Shown: positions 1 to 11,600, counted from the first letter of the stretch. The stretch: 64,000 bases of DNA from Asterias rubens (GCF_902459465.1 NW_022985702.1:279681-343680), one strand, 5' to 3'. The notes: generated by a model not told the origin, from the sequence alone. Program-made: numbers and translations.

Positions 1-2045
1 CGGTCCAGACACTAAGTGTTATGTGACCTGTAGGGTCATCAATTATCACTGGTGTTACTTTCTTTTTCTCATTGGTGTATGGGATAGTCTTCAAAACGGC
101 TGGATGGATGTGTAGAACTTTGGCCTATAAAAACAAAAATTCATGAAATAAATTATGCATACTTAATTATTTGAGGTCAGAGTGGTTATATCAGATGATA
201 TGAGACAAAGGTTTCAAGATGTTGTTCTGAGTGACAAGTGACAGCTGGAGAGATTGTGGTCCACAGTAATAAAAATGAGCAGTGATGTCTTATAATTGAG
301 ACTAACTTCAGTTAAGTGATCTAATTATGGTCAACAAGCATTTAGATGAGTTGTTTCTTTACAATGCATTGTTAATCCTTTGTTCCATGTAGGTGGCTTG
401 TGTGACGAAGTCATAGTTTTTCAACAAGGGACATCAGGCATAAATCACTGAAAATAATTAATGTGTTAGTGTCTTTTGTATTGGATTACTGAACCTTAAC
501 CCCATTTATTCTGAAAAATGAGAGGGAAAAATGCTTCAGTCCATTGCCACAGTGTTTGTAGAGACATTGCACATTGTTTAATCATCTGTCTACTTAGTTC
601 GTAAAAATGTGGACAAGATATGTCACCTTTTTTTTTTTAAAAACAATAATTTTAACTGATACTCAAAACCACTAGTAGAAAATATCAACAAAAGCAACTG
701 TAAAACGGTATTTTTATTGAGCCTTGCTAATAAAGGTAAAAGGTATGTGTGCTTTCAGTTAATATTTATTGCATTGAATGGTGAACTGTTCAGAAATGTC
801 ATCTTGCTTTATAACTTGAAAAAGTAAATACTTGAAATGCAAATACATTGGTATGCGAAAAAAAAGTCCGTAGCAAAAAGTATGGTCCAATAGCCCCTGT
901 AGTCCTAGTCTACAAAAAGAGTGATCTTGGACATTACATGGCTTTTAACAGCAGACAGAATACCACATGGGTTATATGGGAAATTGGTATCATAATTTCA
1001 AAATAAATTCAAGGGTTATTAAAATGAGAAGTGAACTAGTACAGAGATGTGGCCCCTTCATTCACATCCAAAGTTTCTGTGGCTCTTTAGTAACCATGTG
1101 ATATCACAGGTAACATGGCGTACAGTTTACAGGGACAATATGACTTTGTAGTTGGTATTAAAACATATTTGTGGGGTTTTTGTGGAGGGTAGGCTATCAA
1201 AATGAAGTGAATATTTGAAATGGAACATTATAACACTTACCAGTTTGATGTCTACCAGTGTTTTGTCCAGAGGAGAATCCTTCAGTAAATCAGCAATAGT
1301 GTATGTTTTTGTAGTTTTTGCATCGTAATGGAAGTTCAAGACTGGCAGTTTTACGATTTGTGTTTGTCTTTTGACAATTAACGTTTGATCTTCAACTGCT
1401 ACATTCTTTAGTTTTACGGGTGACTTTGTTTTGGCGAATTCCTGGGGAGGAAAAAGGGATTGCAAGTATATGTAAGTTTTAGTTGATCAGTGATTGTAGT
1501 TTGACTACCATGAGTGTCGAAAAGTTGCATTAGGTTGAAATTTAACACATGTTGTTTACAGATGGTGTAGGGCAAGAATTTTAGACTGCCTAAGATGAAG
1601 CTATTGTTTTAATGGGAATTGTTGGTGTACATGGGTGATGCAGGCAAAAGGGGCAACAGACCATGTCAATCGACCTTGTCTGGGGATAGAAGAAAATAGA
1701 GTTCCTTGGCAAAAGAATAATTGAGTATTGAAGTGCAAAATGGTGGCTTGCTGCACCTTGCAGGGTTACTATGTGTAACTGTTTTGCATCATCATGTTTA
1801 AAGACTATCTTTTAGGATTCTGAATTTTAATCATAATATTGAGATTTTCATACCTCAAGATTTGACTGTTTGGACATATCATAAACTACAACGTCTTGGT
1901 AGTCCTTCACTGATGTCTGAAGGGTTCCCTTCATGTATGGGTTGTTTCTAGCACTCAGTTTCTTTGGTGATAATTGAACAAGGTATCCACTGGCATCTGC
2001 TACTTCCTGTTTGAACCGTTTGGCTGCTGGTGGGCTGGTAGCCAT
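1..2045 (-). CDS. RPA-like OB-fold ssDNA-binding protein, 5' three exons (probably Helitron-linked)
   Basis: Three exons read leftwards and the gene runs off the window edge. Exon 1 is 2045-1854 (ATG at 2045, donor GTATG), exon 2 is 1441-1241 (acceptor CAG, donor GTAAG) and exon 3 starts at 124 after TATAG. All junctions are phase 0 and the joined frame is open. The N-terminus is basic (KRFKQE), followed by a GYLVQLSPKK/LQTS block. Exon 3 ends in DDPTGHITLSVW, which looks like the core strands of an OB fold as in RPA70. Inference: a single-strand DNA-binding protein. It lies about 640 bp downstream of, and on the same strand as, a Helentron helicase; RPA-like genes are known Helitron cargo, so it may belong to that element. 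A host RPA paralogue is the alternative. Unlike the intronless helicase it has introns of about 1.1 kb and 0.4 kb. Confidence 0.6.
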
Positions 2046-2686
2046 GGTAAATCTGTAAAAGGAACGATATTAATAACAAAACAATTAAGAGAAGAAAAAA
2101 AATGCATATTCGTGAAAGTTAGTATATGTCAATTTATGGTAGTTTATGACAGGGCACACAGAGAATGAGTGCATTAGTTCATACTTTTCAGAGTGAAATA
2201 AATTATTCTTCAGAAACAAAATAAGAAGCAACTATGGAGATTTCTTTCCCAAGTTTTTTTACTGCAATAACATGTATTTTGTATTTCCTTTAGCATTAAG
2301 GGCTTAAAATTGTACCAGAATCATTCCTACACAAATACATAAATTTATATTCTGGCGAACATGTAGAGTTAAAAGGCAAGTAGACAACAAGTAAATTGCT
2401 GAAAAGCCCTATTTGTATATGCAGGTTTTAAATCTGTTGGATAATTAAGTTACATAGATATGCACATCAGCCAACTTACCAGTGTGTTGAATTTCCAGGT
2501 GATGTGACTAGAAATACAACTTTGAAGACTGTCTGAAGATCTAATAGACAATTGAAGAAGATTGGTAACATTAATAAGGCAGTATTGAAAGAGGTGGTTT
2601 GTAGTGGAAGAGTTTTTGTTAATTTGTTTTTGTATAATTACCTTGGGGGAGGGGGCTAGAGTGTTTGTTTTATCGGCAAGTTGAAG
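2046..2686. other. AT-rich spacer, no gene seen
   Basis: This separates the OB-fold gene from the helicase/endonuclease. I see no long reading frame, splice-consistent exon or clear repeat. A Helitron 3' hairpin could lie here or beyond the window, but I could not identify one. Confidence 0.4.
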
Positions 2687-3187
2687 TCATTGTTTGGCAG
2701 CTTCCTCATCAACTTTGATGGCAAGGGCAACTGGATCATGGAAACTAAAATGTGTTGCTAACACTGATGCTTGATATTGTTCTGGCAGTGGTTTGATATA
2801 TATGTGGTCTAGAAGTGTTCCTGCTGTTGTGGTTGATGATGTAATCAATTGGTGATATTGATTAAGTGCTTGGATGGGAGGTTTCTTTCGAAGATCATGA
2901 TTGAAATCACCAATGATGACTTTATAATCGACATCTAATGCCTCAACTTGAGTACACAAGTTATCTAGAACATTTGAAAATGTTCTGATGTTAGTTTGGA
3001 TTGGCTTGTAAGCTGTCATAACTAGCAAAGATGGTGAGCCACTGATCCTTATTGTCATGATGTCGCAGTCATCTACTTCTTGGGATAAAGTAGTGTATGT
3101 CACACCATTGCGCACATACATTGCAGTCCCTCTACCTCGAGCACTCTGAGGAGGTTTAGCCTGGAAGTTCATAGTTCCTTTTGTCAT
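2687..3187 (-). pseudogene. Helentron endonuclease domain, C-terminal part after frameshift
   Basis: A 166-residue frame continues the exonuclease-endonuclease-phosphatase domain begun by the helicase frame, with a roughly 30-bp overlap marking a frameshift around 3160-3185. Visible motifs are RGRGTAMYVRNG, VIIGDFNHD (metal-binding GDFN) and TLLDHIYIKP. The last motif reads HFSFHDPVAL, where family members normally have SDH; the aspartate is phenylalanine here (codons agt-ttc-cat). Frameshift plus loss of a catalytic aspartate argue for a decayed domain. The endonuclease's role in Helentrons is not settled; it may derive from a retrotransposon-type endonuclease. Confidence 0.75.
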
Positions 3188-4895
3188 GATTGGTAGTGAG
3201 CCATGTTTCAGTCAGGCATATGACATGAGCTTTGCAGATTTGAAAGTCGGTCTTGATGTCATCAAAGTGTTTTGTAAGACTTTGGATATTGTGGTGTACA
3301 ATTATGAAGTTTTCTCTGTGATTCAATTGCAAAATTGGATTTGCTACAGACAGGTCACAGGGTACCATTTTGGCCAAGTGCTCTGCAACTTCGTTATTAC
3401 AGAAGATTCTCTTGGGATCGTAGTTGGAAAGAAAGAGACCATTCAGATGAGTAACACGACTAACAGCTACATATCCCATGCATGACTTGATTCCTTTCAA
3501 AGACACAACTGCTTCATCTGTTGTCTGACCTTGGATTTTGTGCATTGTAACAGCCCACGCCAACTTTAAAGCATATTGTTTGCGTGTTCTGTTAATGCAT
3601 CCAGATTTAAGCACTAGTTGAATGTGTTCAAGGTGTGGTTTGATGGCAACACAATTAGCATACTGGTCAGGTAGTGGACTCCTTTGTCTTGCAAATGCAC
3701 CACATTTCACGTTATCAAATTGCACAAAGATAGCACTAGGTTGATTATTTGGGTCATTTGGTTGTATGGCTTGTATAGTGCCTGTAATTCCATTACAAAG
3801 ACCATCGGGTACATCTAAATTTGTTGTCAGCATGACTCTGGCTCCAACTGCTATATGTAATTCAGACTGCAACACTGTTTTTCCAGTTTGATGTGATTTG
3901 TAAGCCACTTTTTTGGCTTGGGTTTGAGTAGGAGTATTCTTTGTGTCTAGCGCATAGATGGTAACTATCGGACTTGATAAGGTTTCTAGCATTCGAAGAT
4001 TATGGCTATCCACATCCTTATTGAAGGCAAAAATTCGAAGTGCTTTCTCTGATGGCTTCAAATCAGTTCCAGATTCAAGTGTACGCGACTTGAGCATCTG
4101 TTCATCTGCTGGGTCGATTGGATCTTCTCGTTTGTGCACACGCAATCGATTAAGTAATCGTGCAAAAGTTAGATCATCTTGTTGACGCATAACTTGTGTG
4201 AGTTGACAGACTTGGAAATTCTCAGTCCAGAGGTCTGTCAAAGGATTGCCATCTGGCACACAAAGTGGAGTACTTGGATTAATTGGAGGAATCTGATAGA
4301 AGTCTCCGACTGCAAGTACAGAAATGTTTCCAAACAATGTGTGATTTGAGGCACGTTTGATCTGTTGAATTCTTCCATGGATGTATTGCAACTGTTTCTT
4401 GCTCACCATTGATATTTCATCAATTATGAGCAGTTGCAGATGTTGTAGTTTACTACGCATGGTATTGAGAGTTTCTTCTCCAAGAGGCTTATAATTCTGG
4501 GGTGCTTTAATGCCGATATTTAATGCAGAGCAAATAGTTTCTCCTTCAATATTGAAAGCAGCAGTACCTGTGTGTGCGACAACCAACACAGTTTTGTCAT
4601 CTGGAGAGTCACAGAGAGGTGCAAACAGTTTCTCAGCATGATATTTGATACATTTTGTTAACAGAGATTTACCTGTACCGGCTCCTCCAGTTAGAAATAC
4701 TCTGAATGGAGGTGGATTTTCACTGTTAACTTTCTTGATACACCATTGATGGACATATCTGAAGAGCTGCTGCTGTTTGTCATTAAGGCTATTGATCATT
4801 GAAGCAATTTGACTTTCTGATAACACCACTTTTATGGTTTCAACAGGTGATCTATGTGTGGTTTCTTTTGATGCGGTTGATGTCTGTGGTTGCAA
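3156..4895 (-). CDS. Helentron Pif1-type helicase with start of endonuclease domain
   Basis: This 579-residue frame begins inside a longer open stretch: it stays open upstream to about 4964 through an acidic SDDDFEE segment, so the true N-terminus (Rep domain) is missing. It carries the Pif1/RecD-like helicase set: Walker A GGAGTGKS (residues 70-77), Walker B IIDEISM (157-163), GDFYQIPP (197-204), then the late motifs WAVTMHKIQGQT and YVAVSRV. After the helicase the frame enters an AP-endonuclease-like domain (HHNIQSL ... CLTETWL) and stops near 3156. The endonuclease continues in another frame (2687-3187). Helicase plus C-terminal endonuclease is the Helentron/Helitron2 arrangement in animals; the helicase would unwind DNA during rolling-circle transposition. 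Upstream it is interrupted by a hairpin and a fold-back repeat, so this copy is probably dead. Confidence 0.88.
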   Translation of the reverse strand: MQPQTSTASKETTHRSPVETIKVVLSESQIASMINSLNDKQQQLFRYVHQWCIKKVNSENPPPFRVFLTGGAGTGKSLLTKCIKYHAEKLFAPLCDSPDDKTVLVVAHTGTAAFNIEGETICSALNIGIKAPQNYKPLGEETLNTMRSKLQHLQLLIIDEISMVSKKQLQYIHGRIQQIKRASNHTLFGNISVLAVGDFYQIPPINPSTPLCVPDGNPLTDLWTENFQVCQLTQVMRQQDDLTFARLLNRLRVHKREDPIDPADEQMLKSRTLESGTDLKPSEKALRIFAFNKDVDSHNLRMLETLSSPIVTIYALDTKNTPTQTQAKKVAYKSHQTGKTVLQSELHIAVGARVMLTTNLDVPDGLCNGITGTIQAIQPNDPNNQPSAIFVQFDNVKCGAFARQRSPLPDQYANCVAIKPHLEHIQLVLKSGCINRTRKQYALKLAWAVTMHKIQGQTTDEAVVSLKGIKSCMGYVAVSRVTHLNGLFLSNYDPKRIFCNNEVAEHLAKMVPCDLSVANPILQLNHRENFIIVHHNIQSLTKHFDDIKTDFQICKAHVICLTETWLTTNHDKRNYELPG

Positions 4896-4946
4896 CTCTG
4901 GAATTTCTTCGAAATCGTCATCAGAGTCAATGGGAGCTGTAGGTTT

Positions 4947-4978
4947 GACTATGAGGTTGTTACACTAACCTCATAGTC
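4947..4978. repeat. 12-bp perfect hairpin at the helicase break point
   Basis: GACTATGAGGTT and AACCTCATAGTC form a perfect 12-bp stem around an 8-nt loop. It puts an in-frame stop upstream of the helicase frame and abuts the fold-back repeat that follows. Confidence 0.7.
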
Positions 4979-4979
4979 A

Positions 4980-5398
4980 TAGATGATTGTGTACAAATTC
5001 CTATACGATTTTTGCTTCCCCACATGTGTACACCTACCGTTCTTATTTGCCGTCGGATCTCGCTGAAATTGGGCTCTGTGTGTTCCTTGGACTCCCAGTG
5101 AGTGTGTGGAAGTTCCCAAAATTTAAATCCATGAACTAATAGTTTCAAAAAAAGATAAAATTTGTGCAACACTGCAGAAATGAAAATATCAACGGTGCTT
5201 TAAAAATGCACGAATTTTCTTTTTCTTTTGAAATTAGTTCGTAGATTGAAATTTTGGGAACTGCCACACACTCACTGGGAGTCCAAGGAACACAAAGAGC
5301 CCAATTCCAGCGAGATCTGACGGCAAATAAGAACGGTAGGTGTACACATCATGCGGGGACAGCAAAAATCGTACAGGAATTTGTACACAATCATCTGA
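4980..5398. mobile_element. Fold-back (MITE-like) inverted repeat, arms about 145 bp
   Basis: The left arm (about 4980-5125, starting ATAGATGATTGTGTACAAAT) is matched in reverse by the right arm (about 5250-5398, ending ATTTGTACACAATCATCT), including shared blocks such as CGGTAGGTGTACAC, GGACTCCCAGTGAG and CCCAAAATTT. The middle is about 125 bp of AT-rich DNA. There is no coding sequence. It lies where the upstream Rep half of the Helentron should be, so it is either an insertion or the edge of the truncated copy. Confidence 0.75.
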
Positions 5399-5597
5399 GG
5401 TTTTAGTTGTATAGTTCTAGGAGTAGGAGTAGATGAGTGTGAGCTTTTTTCTACCTATGGAGTATATAATATGGACATATAATATTTATAACAAATCCAG
5501 ACAACAATGGTCAGAACAACTTGCTTATTCCCCGATTTATTTTTTTACTCACCTGCTACACTACAAGTACAACAATCCGCTTCGATCGGCAGCAAAA

Positions 5598-5767
5598 ATG
5601 GCGTACGTGACAACCAGTTCTCTGCATGCTTTGCGTGGTGTGCGAGGTCGATGTCACGACGCGTCGGGCTCCTCGATCATTGGCGGCAGCAGCCGTAAAA
5701 AAGCCGACAACAGGCGACAACTGGCAACAACCGAAGACAAGTCATCTACGTCTGAGCATGGAGGTAG
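5598..5767 (+). CDS. Possible first coding exon in CpG-rich DNA
   Basis: An ATG in a good context (aaaATGG) opens a frame of about 56 codons: MAYVTTSSLHALRGVRGRC, then a basic/serine-rich stretch with KKADNRRQ. The surrounding DNA is CpG-rich compared with its neighbours, as at animal promoters. A possible donor (GAG|GTAGCT) lies inside a small hairpin at 5757-5784; without splicing the frame ends at 5798. The arginine- and serine-rich, acid-poor start could be a mitochondrial presequence, but no downstream exon was identified. It could be chance. Confidence 0.25.
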
Positions 5768-5784
5768 CTATTTCTACCTCCATG
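5757..5784. repeat. CATGGAGGTAG hairpin (copy 1)
   Basis: An 11-bp perfect stem (CATGGAGGTAG / CTACCTCCATG) with a 6-nt loop. The same stem sequence recurs at 38936. Confidence 0.65.
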
Positions 5785-6113
5785 ATCTGAGGTACTGAAA
5801 ACCCAATTGCCTTAATAAGGATTGTGCTTTTAAAAAAAGAGTCTTAAGTGTCCTAAATTTCTCTAATCTGGGTTAAATTGTGCCTTTTAATTCATAAAAA
5901 ATATAAAAAGCATTTCTCTACAACAATTATTTCAACAAATTTAAGCTTTTTGATACGTTTGGCCGCCCATGCCAACCGCCTGGTATTGGCCAAAAATAGA
6001 GGGGGGAAAAGATGTTTTCGGTGACGCGACTTGCAACAGTAAACAACTTGTCGTCAGGTTGTCAGTTGTTGTCAGTTATTATCGTCAACTGTCGGTTTTT
6101 TTTTCAGTGCGAC

Positions 6114-6560
6114 CGCGTGACTAAAACAACTTCGTTCCCATCCATCACACGGCAGATCGTGTGTTTTTTTTTTTTTTTTAATGTTGCAATTTTTCATCGG
6201 CTTCCAAGCTTTAGGTACGAGGGTGGCATTTGTTCCAACAGCACTCCGCACTAATGACGTAAGAATACCCGGATGTCAGACAAACTTTCCACCACACGGG
6301 TCGTCAGTACACACTCACACGCCGGTAATCGTGCAGTGCACAAAAAACTAACATGTACGCGCGCGTATTATCAGTGAAATTTTTGACACTTTGTCTGAGA
6401 TCCGGGAACTTGCTTCTATTTTTAGCATTAGTTTGGAGTGCTAAATTAAAATGTGTACGAAACCCAGGTTTGAGCTTGGGCCGCCCCTGGCTTGGGCTGC
6501 TCTGTCTCCGCTATGATAAACCTACACTCCCGGCAGGACAGCGTGTAAACAATTAAAACC
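6114..6560. repeat. Diverged duplication, copy 1 (paired with about 8257-8470)
   Basis: The blocks GTGACTAAAACAAC, ATCGGCTT.CAAGCTTTAGGTACGAGG and a GCTTGGGC-rich tract occur in the same order here and at 8257-8470. The copy is diverged with indels. The DNA is GC-richer than its surroundings and has a CACACTCACACGCC tract. I see no convincing gene. Confidence 0.5.
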
Positions 6561-6814
6561 TAGAAATGCACAGAATTGCTATTGGTGTTTTCATATTGGT
6601 AGCCTCTTTGCTTTTGGTCCATACGCATTTGGTGCAGTTATCAAAATGTGTTGCGTTGTTCACTATTGTATGTTGATGCTCCATATTCTTGTTACACATT
6701 AAGAAGTTTCCATTAATATTAATCTTAACGACCTGACACATTTAAAATACTGCACCTGATTTTGTGTATTTAAATTATTAGAATATTGCACGATAAGTTC
6801 TCTTTGACACCAAC

Positions 6815-6848
6815 CATGGAGGAAGGAAAAAAAAGTCCTTCCTCCATG
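6815..6848. repeat. CATGGAGGAAGGA hairpin (copy 2)
   Basis: A 13-bp perfect stem (CATGGAGGAAGGA / TCCTTCCTCCATG) around an A-rich 8-nt loop. It shares the CATGGAGG...CCTCCATG ends with hairpins at 5757 and 38935. Confidence 0.6.
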
Positions 6849-6889
6849 CACCATAAACGCCCACTATTTTAATTTATTGGTGCTCCAAC

Positions 6890-7685
6890 TTCACCTTTGT
6901 ATGGGGGCCCTGAAGGGACATATCGCTAACAGGTGCGCATACAATTGCGATGTCACAAATTTATTTGCAAATGTTTGCGCATACGTATGCGGTGTCGTGA
7001 AATTATTCGCGAATAAGTACGATGTCGCGATCAGACTGGATGCTAAAAATCCACAGATATATATTAGAAATTTTATTTAAACGTATGCGACAAAGTATGC
7101 AATAAAATTTTCGACAACTCAAACATATTCGCATACGTTACTCGCGAATACGAAATCCGACCATACGCAAGCGCATACGTAAGCATGCGCACATATTCCC
7201 AAATATTTTCACGACATACATGTACGTATGCCGACAAGTTTACAGTTATGCGATGTGCTTTTGGGCCACCGTACCTTTTTGATTGCATACGTTTGCGATG
7301 TCACAAACTTATTCGCAAATGTTTGCGCATACGTATGCGGTGTCAAGAAATTATTCGCGAATAAGTATGATGTCGCGATCAGACTGGATGCTAAAAATCC
7401 ACAGATATATATTAGAAATTTTAATTAAACATATGCGACAAAGTATAATAAAATTTCCGACAACTCAAACATATTCGCATACGTTACTCGCGAATATCTT
7501 AACGAAATCCCACCATCGACAACTCAAACATATTCGCATACGTTACTCGCGAATATCTTAACGAAATCCCACCATACGCAAGCGCATACGTAAGCATGCG
7601 CACATATTCCCAAATATTTTCACGGCATACGTATGCCGACAAGTTTACAGTTATGCGATGTCCTTTTGGGCCACCGTACCTTTTT
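6890..7685. mobile_element. MITE with two internal units made of CGCATACG motifs
   Basis: The ends are imperfect inverted repeats of about 30 bp: GTATGGGGGCCCTGAAGGGA... on the left against GGTACGGTGGCCCAAAAGGA... on the right in reverse. Two direct units (about 6944-7290 and 7292-7685) share nearly all sequence; the second also has a 58-bp internal duplication (7460-7517 and 7518-7575). The octamers CGCATACG/CGTATGCG and CGCGAATA recur many times in both orientations. There is no protein-coding frame, so it is a non-autonomous DNA element of unassigned superfamily. Confidence 0.6.
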
Positions 7686-7689
7686 GATT

Positions 7690-8500
7690 AGGTAAAAGTC
7701 AGCTGCCTATTATTACATGGACAAGTGATAACACTATTAATATCAAGTGTCCAACTTTTACTAAGAAACACTTAAGTTTGGTACTGTTACCAACAGTATC
7801 ATGCAGTTGTTTTACAACATATTTCATTGCAAAGACATTTGGCAAGGTAATGAATCTCACATAAATTCCAAAAACATTCAAAACCTTTTCTTAAGATGCA
7901 CTGTGAAAAGAATAATTTGTAAAAGCTAATAAGCTAATTTAAAACAATTTTTCTATAAAAATGCTCCGTTATTGAATGACTATTGACTTATGGATTAACG
8001 GTGACGATTGCGAAGTTTCCTCACTCAAACTAAAGCTCATGTAACTAACAACCATACACGGTTAGCACGGTTAACATCCGTTGGCTCTCCGGGTTTTCAC
8101 CGAACCCGTATGCCGTGAATAAGCTCCAGACCACGGCAGAGTGTTTTTAACGTTCACGGTGCAGGTCACACTGCGACCGGAAAATCCCCCATTGCAATAA
8201 CGTGGGGAAAAGCTTCGGTGGTGATCGTCTCGCAGCGCAGCGTAGAGGATTCACTCATCACGTGACTAAAACAACCTCGTTATATTTTTACGTTGCAATT
8301 CTGATCGGCTTACAAGCTTTAGGTACGAGGTTGGAATTTTTGGTTCCGTTTTTTACGAAACCGCGGCTTTAGCTTGGGATGTCACTTGGGCTTCGGCTTG
8401 GGCTTCGTCTGCCTGTTTGAAGCCCCGTTAGAAAAGCACATGTTTTCTAAATAACTGACGGAGCCTAAGCCCAAGCCCAATATGTGGCCACGGTTTCGCA
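7690..8500. other. Non-coding spacer with diverged duplication copy 2
   Basis: No gene seen. About 8257-8470 repeats the 6114-6560 blocks (GTGACTAAAACAAC, AAGCTTTAGGTACGAGG, GCTTGGGC tract). The stretch 8040-8250 is GC-rich and low in repeats. Confidence 0.4.
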
Positions 8501-8501
8501 A

Positions 8502-8547
8502 ATGCAAGCTGAAGAAGAAGAAGAAGGAGAAGAAGAAGAAGAAGAAT
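8502..8547. repeat. GAA microsatellite
   Basis: A run of GAA triplets with two GGA interruptions. Glutamate- or serine-rich reading frames across it are artefacts of the repeat. Confidence 0.8.
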
Positions 8548-8631
8548 ATCCACCACAAGGACAATATCTCTGCCGTTGCACGGGCAGAGGTAATGTGTCT
8601 GCATCACAGTGGCTAGGGATTTTCCTGCATT

Positions 8632-11600
8632 TCACTGACACATGTTTCCTGATAACCAAAGAGTACAATAATAGGTACCTGAGTATTTCCTGGACATATT
8701 CAAGAAGAAAGAATATTTGACCGCACAAGTCCATATCTTCTTAATGGTGGCAATCTGTTGCTTCTTCCTTGCTGCGTTGTAATGAGTAACATACTCGGTG
8801 TTGTCTGTTGTCCAGCGCTGAGGAATTGCACGTTTGGTCTCAACCCTTCGGAGTTCCGTCTCTAACCTCCAATGAGAGAAATAACAATTCTTAACAGTTT
8901 TAACACATCATTGAATACGAGATTAATTTCATCTTACTAGCCAAGATGATTGGTTATAAATTGAACTAATGTTTCATTAAAACGTCTTTCTAGCCAACAT
9001 TTTGGTTCATTTCTTTTGGATTTTAATGAGGTGGTTATACTTAATTTGTTTTAAATGTACTTAAAGCAAAAAAAAAAAAAATTTGGATACCTTGAGCAAT
9101 GTTCATGATGGAAAAATATAAGTTCACACATTTAAGATAACTTCGACAACCTAAGAACCTCAGCTACAAACCTCATAAATGTACTTTGAAGGGAAAAAAA
9201 AAGATAATAAAAAGTGCAACTTACTGTTGACACTGGCCAGCAAGAACTTCAGCTCTGCGGTCATCATCACACAGTGTCATCAACTCTCTTGAAAACAAAC
9301 CGTAAGAATGAGAAAAATCAAACTGTTTGATAACTCTGATGCCATATAGCTCTGGTCTTTGTTAGGGTTTGGTAGGGCTTGGTTTGTAATATTTGGGTCT
9401 TCAACTGAAGATCTGAATTCACACTATCAGTTTCATGAGTTCAGTAGACAGGAACTTTATATTCAGTTGTTGCCAACAAAGTCACATTTTAAATGTTTGG
9501 TATTTGTGAATTCTATAACATCCGGGTTTCTAATATTATGTAAAAGCATGTGAATAACATATTTTTTAGTCAATAAATGTTTATAGAAACTATTAAAAGA
9601 CAGATGAATTTCGTACTGTCCCTTATCTTAAATAACAATTGTAGTACACAACTGGGTGATTTCACCAACCAGCAGTGTAATTATCGGACAGATAATACAG
9701 TGTAATTTACCAGTATAACAAGTCTACCTATCGGACAGATACAAAAGGGAACATCAGAAGATTTAATCTGAAGAAATTAAATTTGGCGAAGCCACTCACC
9801 TTCTCTTGTCATAGTGCAGTAGCTTCTTGACATATTTCTCCTGCCATGAAACCTGGCCTGTACATGTGATTCAAGCATTATACAATTACTACATGAAAAG
9901 AACAGGAAAAACGAAGTACATTTGTACAGTTGTACCGGACACAGTAACAGTGAAGGACCAACATATCAGCAGGGTCACCGATACTAGGCCGAACAGTGAA
10001 AATGTTCCATAACACTAAAGATGAAGTCTCAACCATGATTGAGACAGGATGGACCTCCTTTGGGAGGTTGCCTTGGATCAGTCATGTTGGTCTTTGAAAA
10101 GCGTTTGAAACCGTTTTTTTATAAATGCATATGGTTAGAAAGATATTTTAAAAGTAGACTACAATGATCCACACAAATTTTCCTCGAAATTGCGTGCTAT
10201 TCCTTTTATTTTGCCAACTACATAACATGGCCGACCGTATTAGTCAAAGAGGTAAAAGGAAAACCACGCAATTTGGAGTGAAACTTGTGTGGATCATTAT
10301 ATTCTAGTTGTAAAATATCTCTTTAATCATTTGCATTTTATAACAAATGGTTTCAAACGCTTTTCAAAGACCAACTTGACCGACTCAAGGCATTGTATTC
10401 CTTTAAGTGTGTACTATCCAACTACAACAAATGTACTCACTTTATTAAGTCGTGTGAGTTACCATGGTTTTGGGTCACCCCAAAACATACCACACACCCG
10501 AGAAAACTCATGCAATAGTTGGCCCCATAGCTCTTTCCAATGGGACCTCTACACAACCTGGGACTCCTATATACCCATTTGTTATGAGTACCTGAACTTC
10601 AATCAGCCAATAAAAACCATAAGTAAACAAACACCCAAAACAGGATAATAAATAACATTAAAAAAACACAGAAATGATGGGTCACACCTTTTTGACTGGA
10701 TCGTTTGACTTCAGCATGACTCTTTTCTCCTTTTCTCCATTTCTTAATGTCTTCAAGGGACACTAAGATAAAGAATATATGTACATTTACATCAATCAAT
10801 GATGCCGAGAACTGCTTCGCTTGAATTTGAACAGAAAACCAATTTACAGGCACAAAACAATAATGGTCTGGCATTGCAAAAGACTATGTACACAATGTAC
10901 ATTTACCTGAAAAGTCGTTACATATTTCTTGCAGTGCGTTCTTTGAATCACCATTGACTTTGACAGCACGATCCATGAGTGTTACAAGGCTGATACCTTA
11001 AAAAAATACAAAGAATTTAAAAGCATTCAACATTGGACATTGCTGACATAGATGTACATACGCAAAAAGCAACAAGATGACATTACACCTAAACAGACAC
11101 TTTTAGGTGGGCACTATTGTTGATTGAATGATTTTACTTGATTTGTGAAAAGAAACAAAAGCATTACATTTCTCTTTTGATACAAGAAAAAGACAATGAA
11201 GCAAACCAAACACTGCTGTAATATAAACCCAGGAGTCTGAGATTGAGACCAAGACAGACTTGAGGTTTGGAACAGGACAAAAACTATTTCATCAGGGCAC
11301 AATTAAAAAACAAAAAAATAAAAGTTAAGTACAGAGACAAAATGTGTCAGTAACGAGAAATAAAACAAAACAAAACAAACAGAACAATTGAAAATGTTAA
11401 TGTACAGTTAGATTGATCAATAAACACATGTAGTCTGGCTGTAGTCTCTTTAAATAAATATTCTCTTTAATCAAGATGTAAAAACTTACCAATATCATGT
11501 CCTTTGCGTCGACTATAATGCAGAAGAGCATCAGTCAACAGGTCTTCCCTGTGGGCAGGTGTCATCTGCTTAGTGCGTCGTAGAAAGGACCAGAGCCTCT

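Noticed and set aside
8382-8734. Ser-rich and Glu-rich frames
   Set aside because: Translation of the GAA microsatellite; the true coding frame here is the last KDZ exon.
10289-10648. Plus-strand 119-codon frame
   Set aside because: Half of it lies in a palindromic MITE; no domain or splice support.
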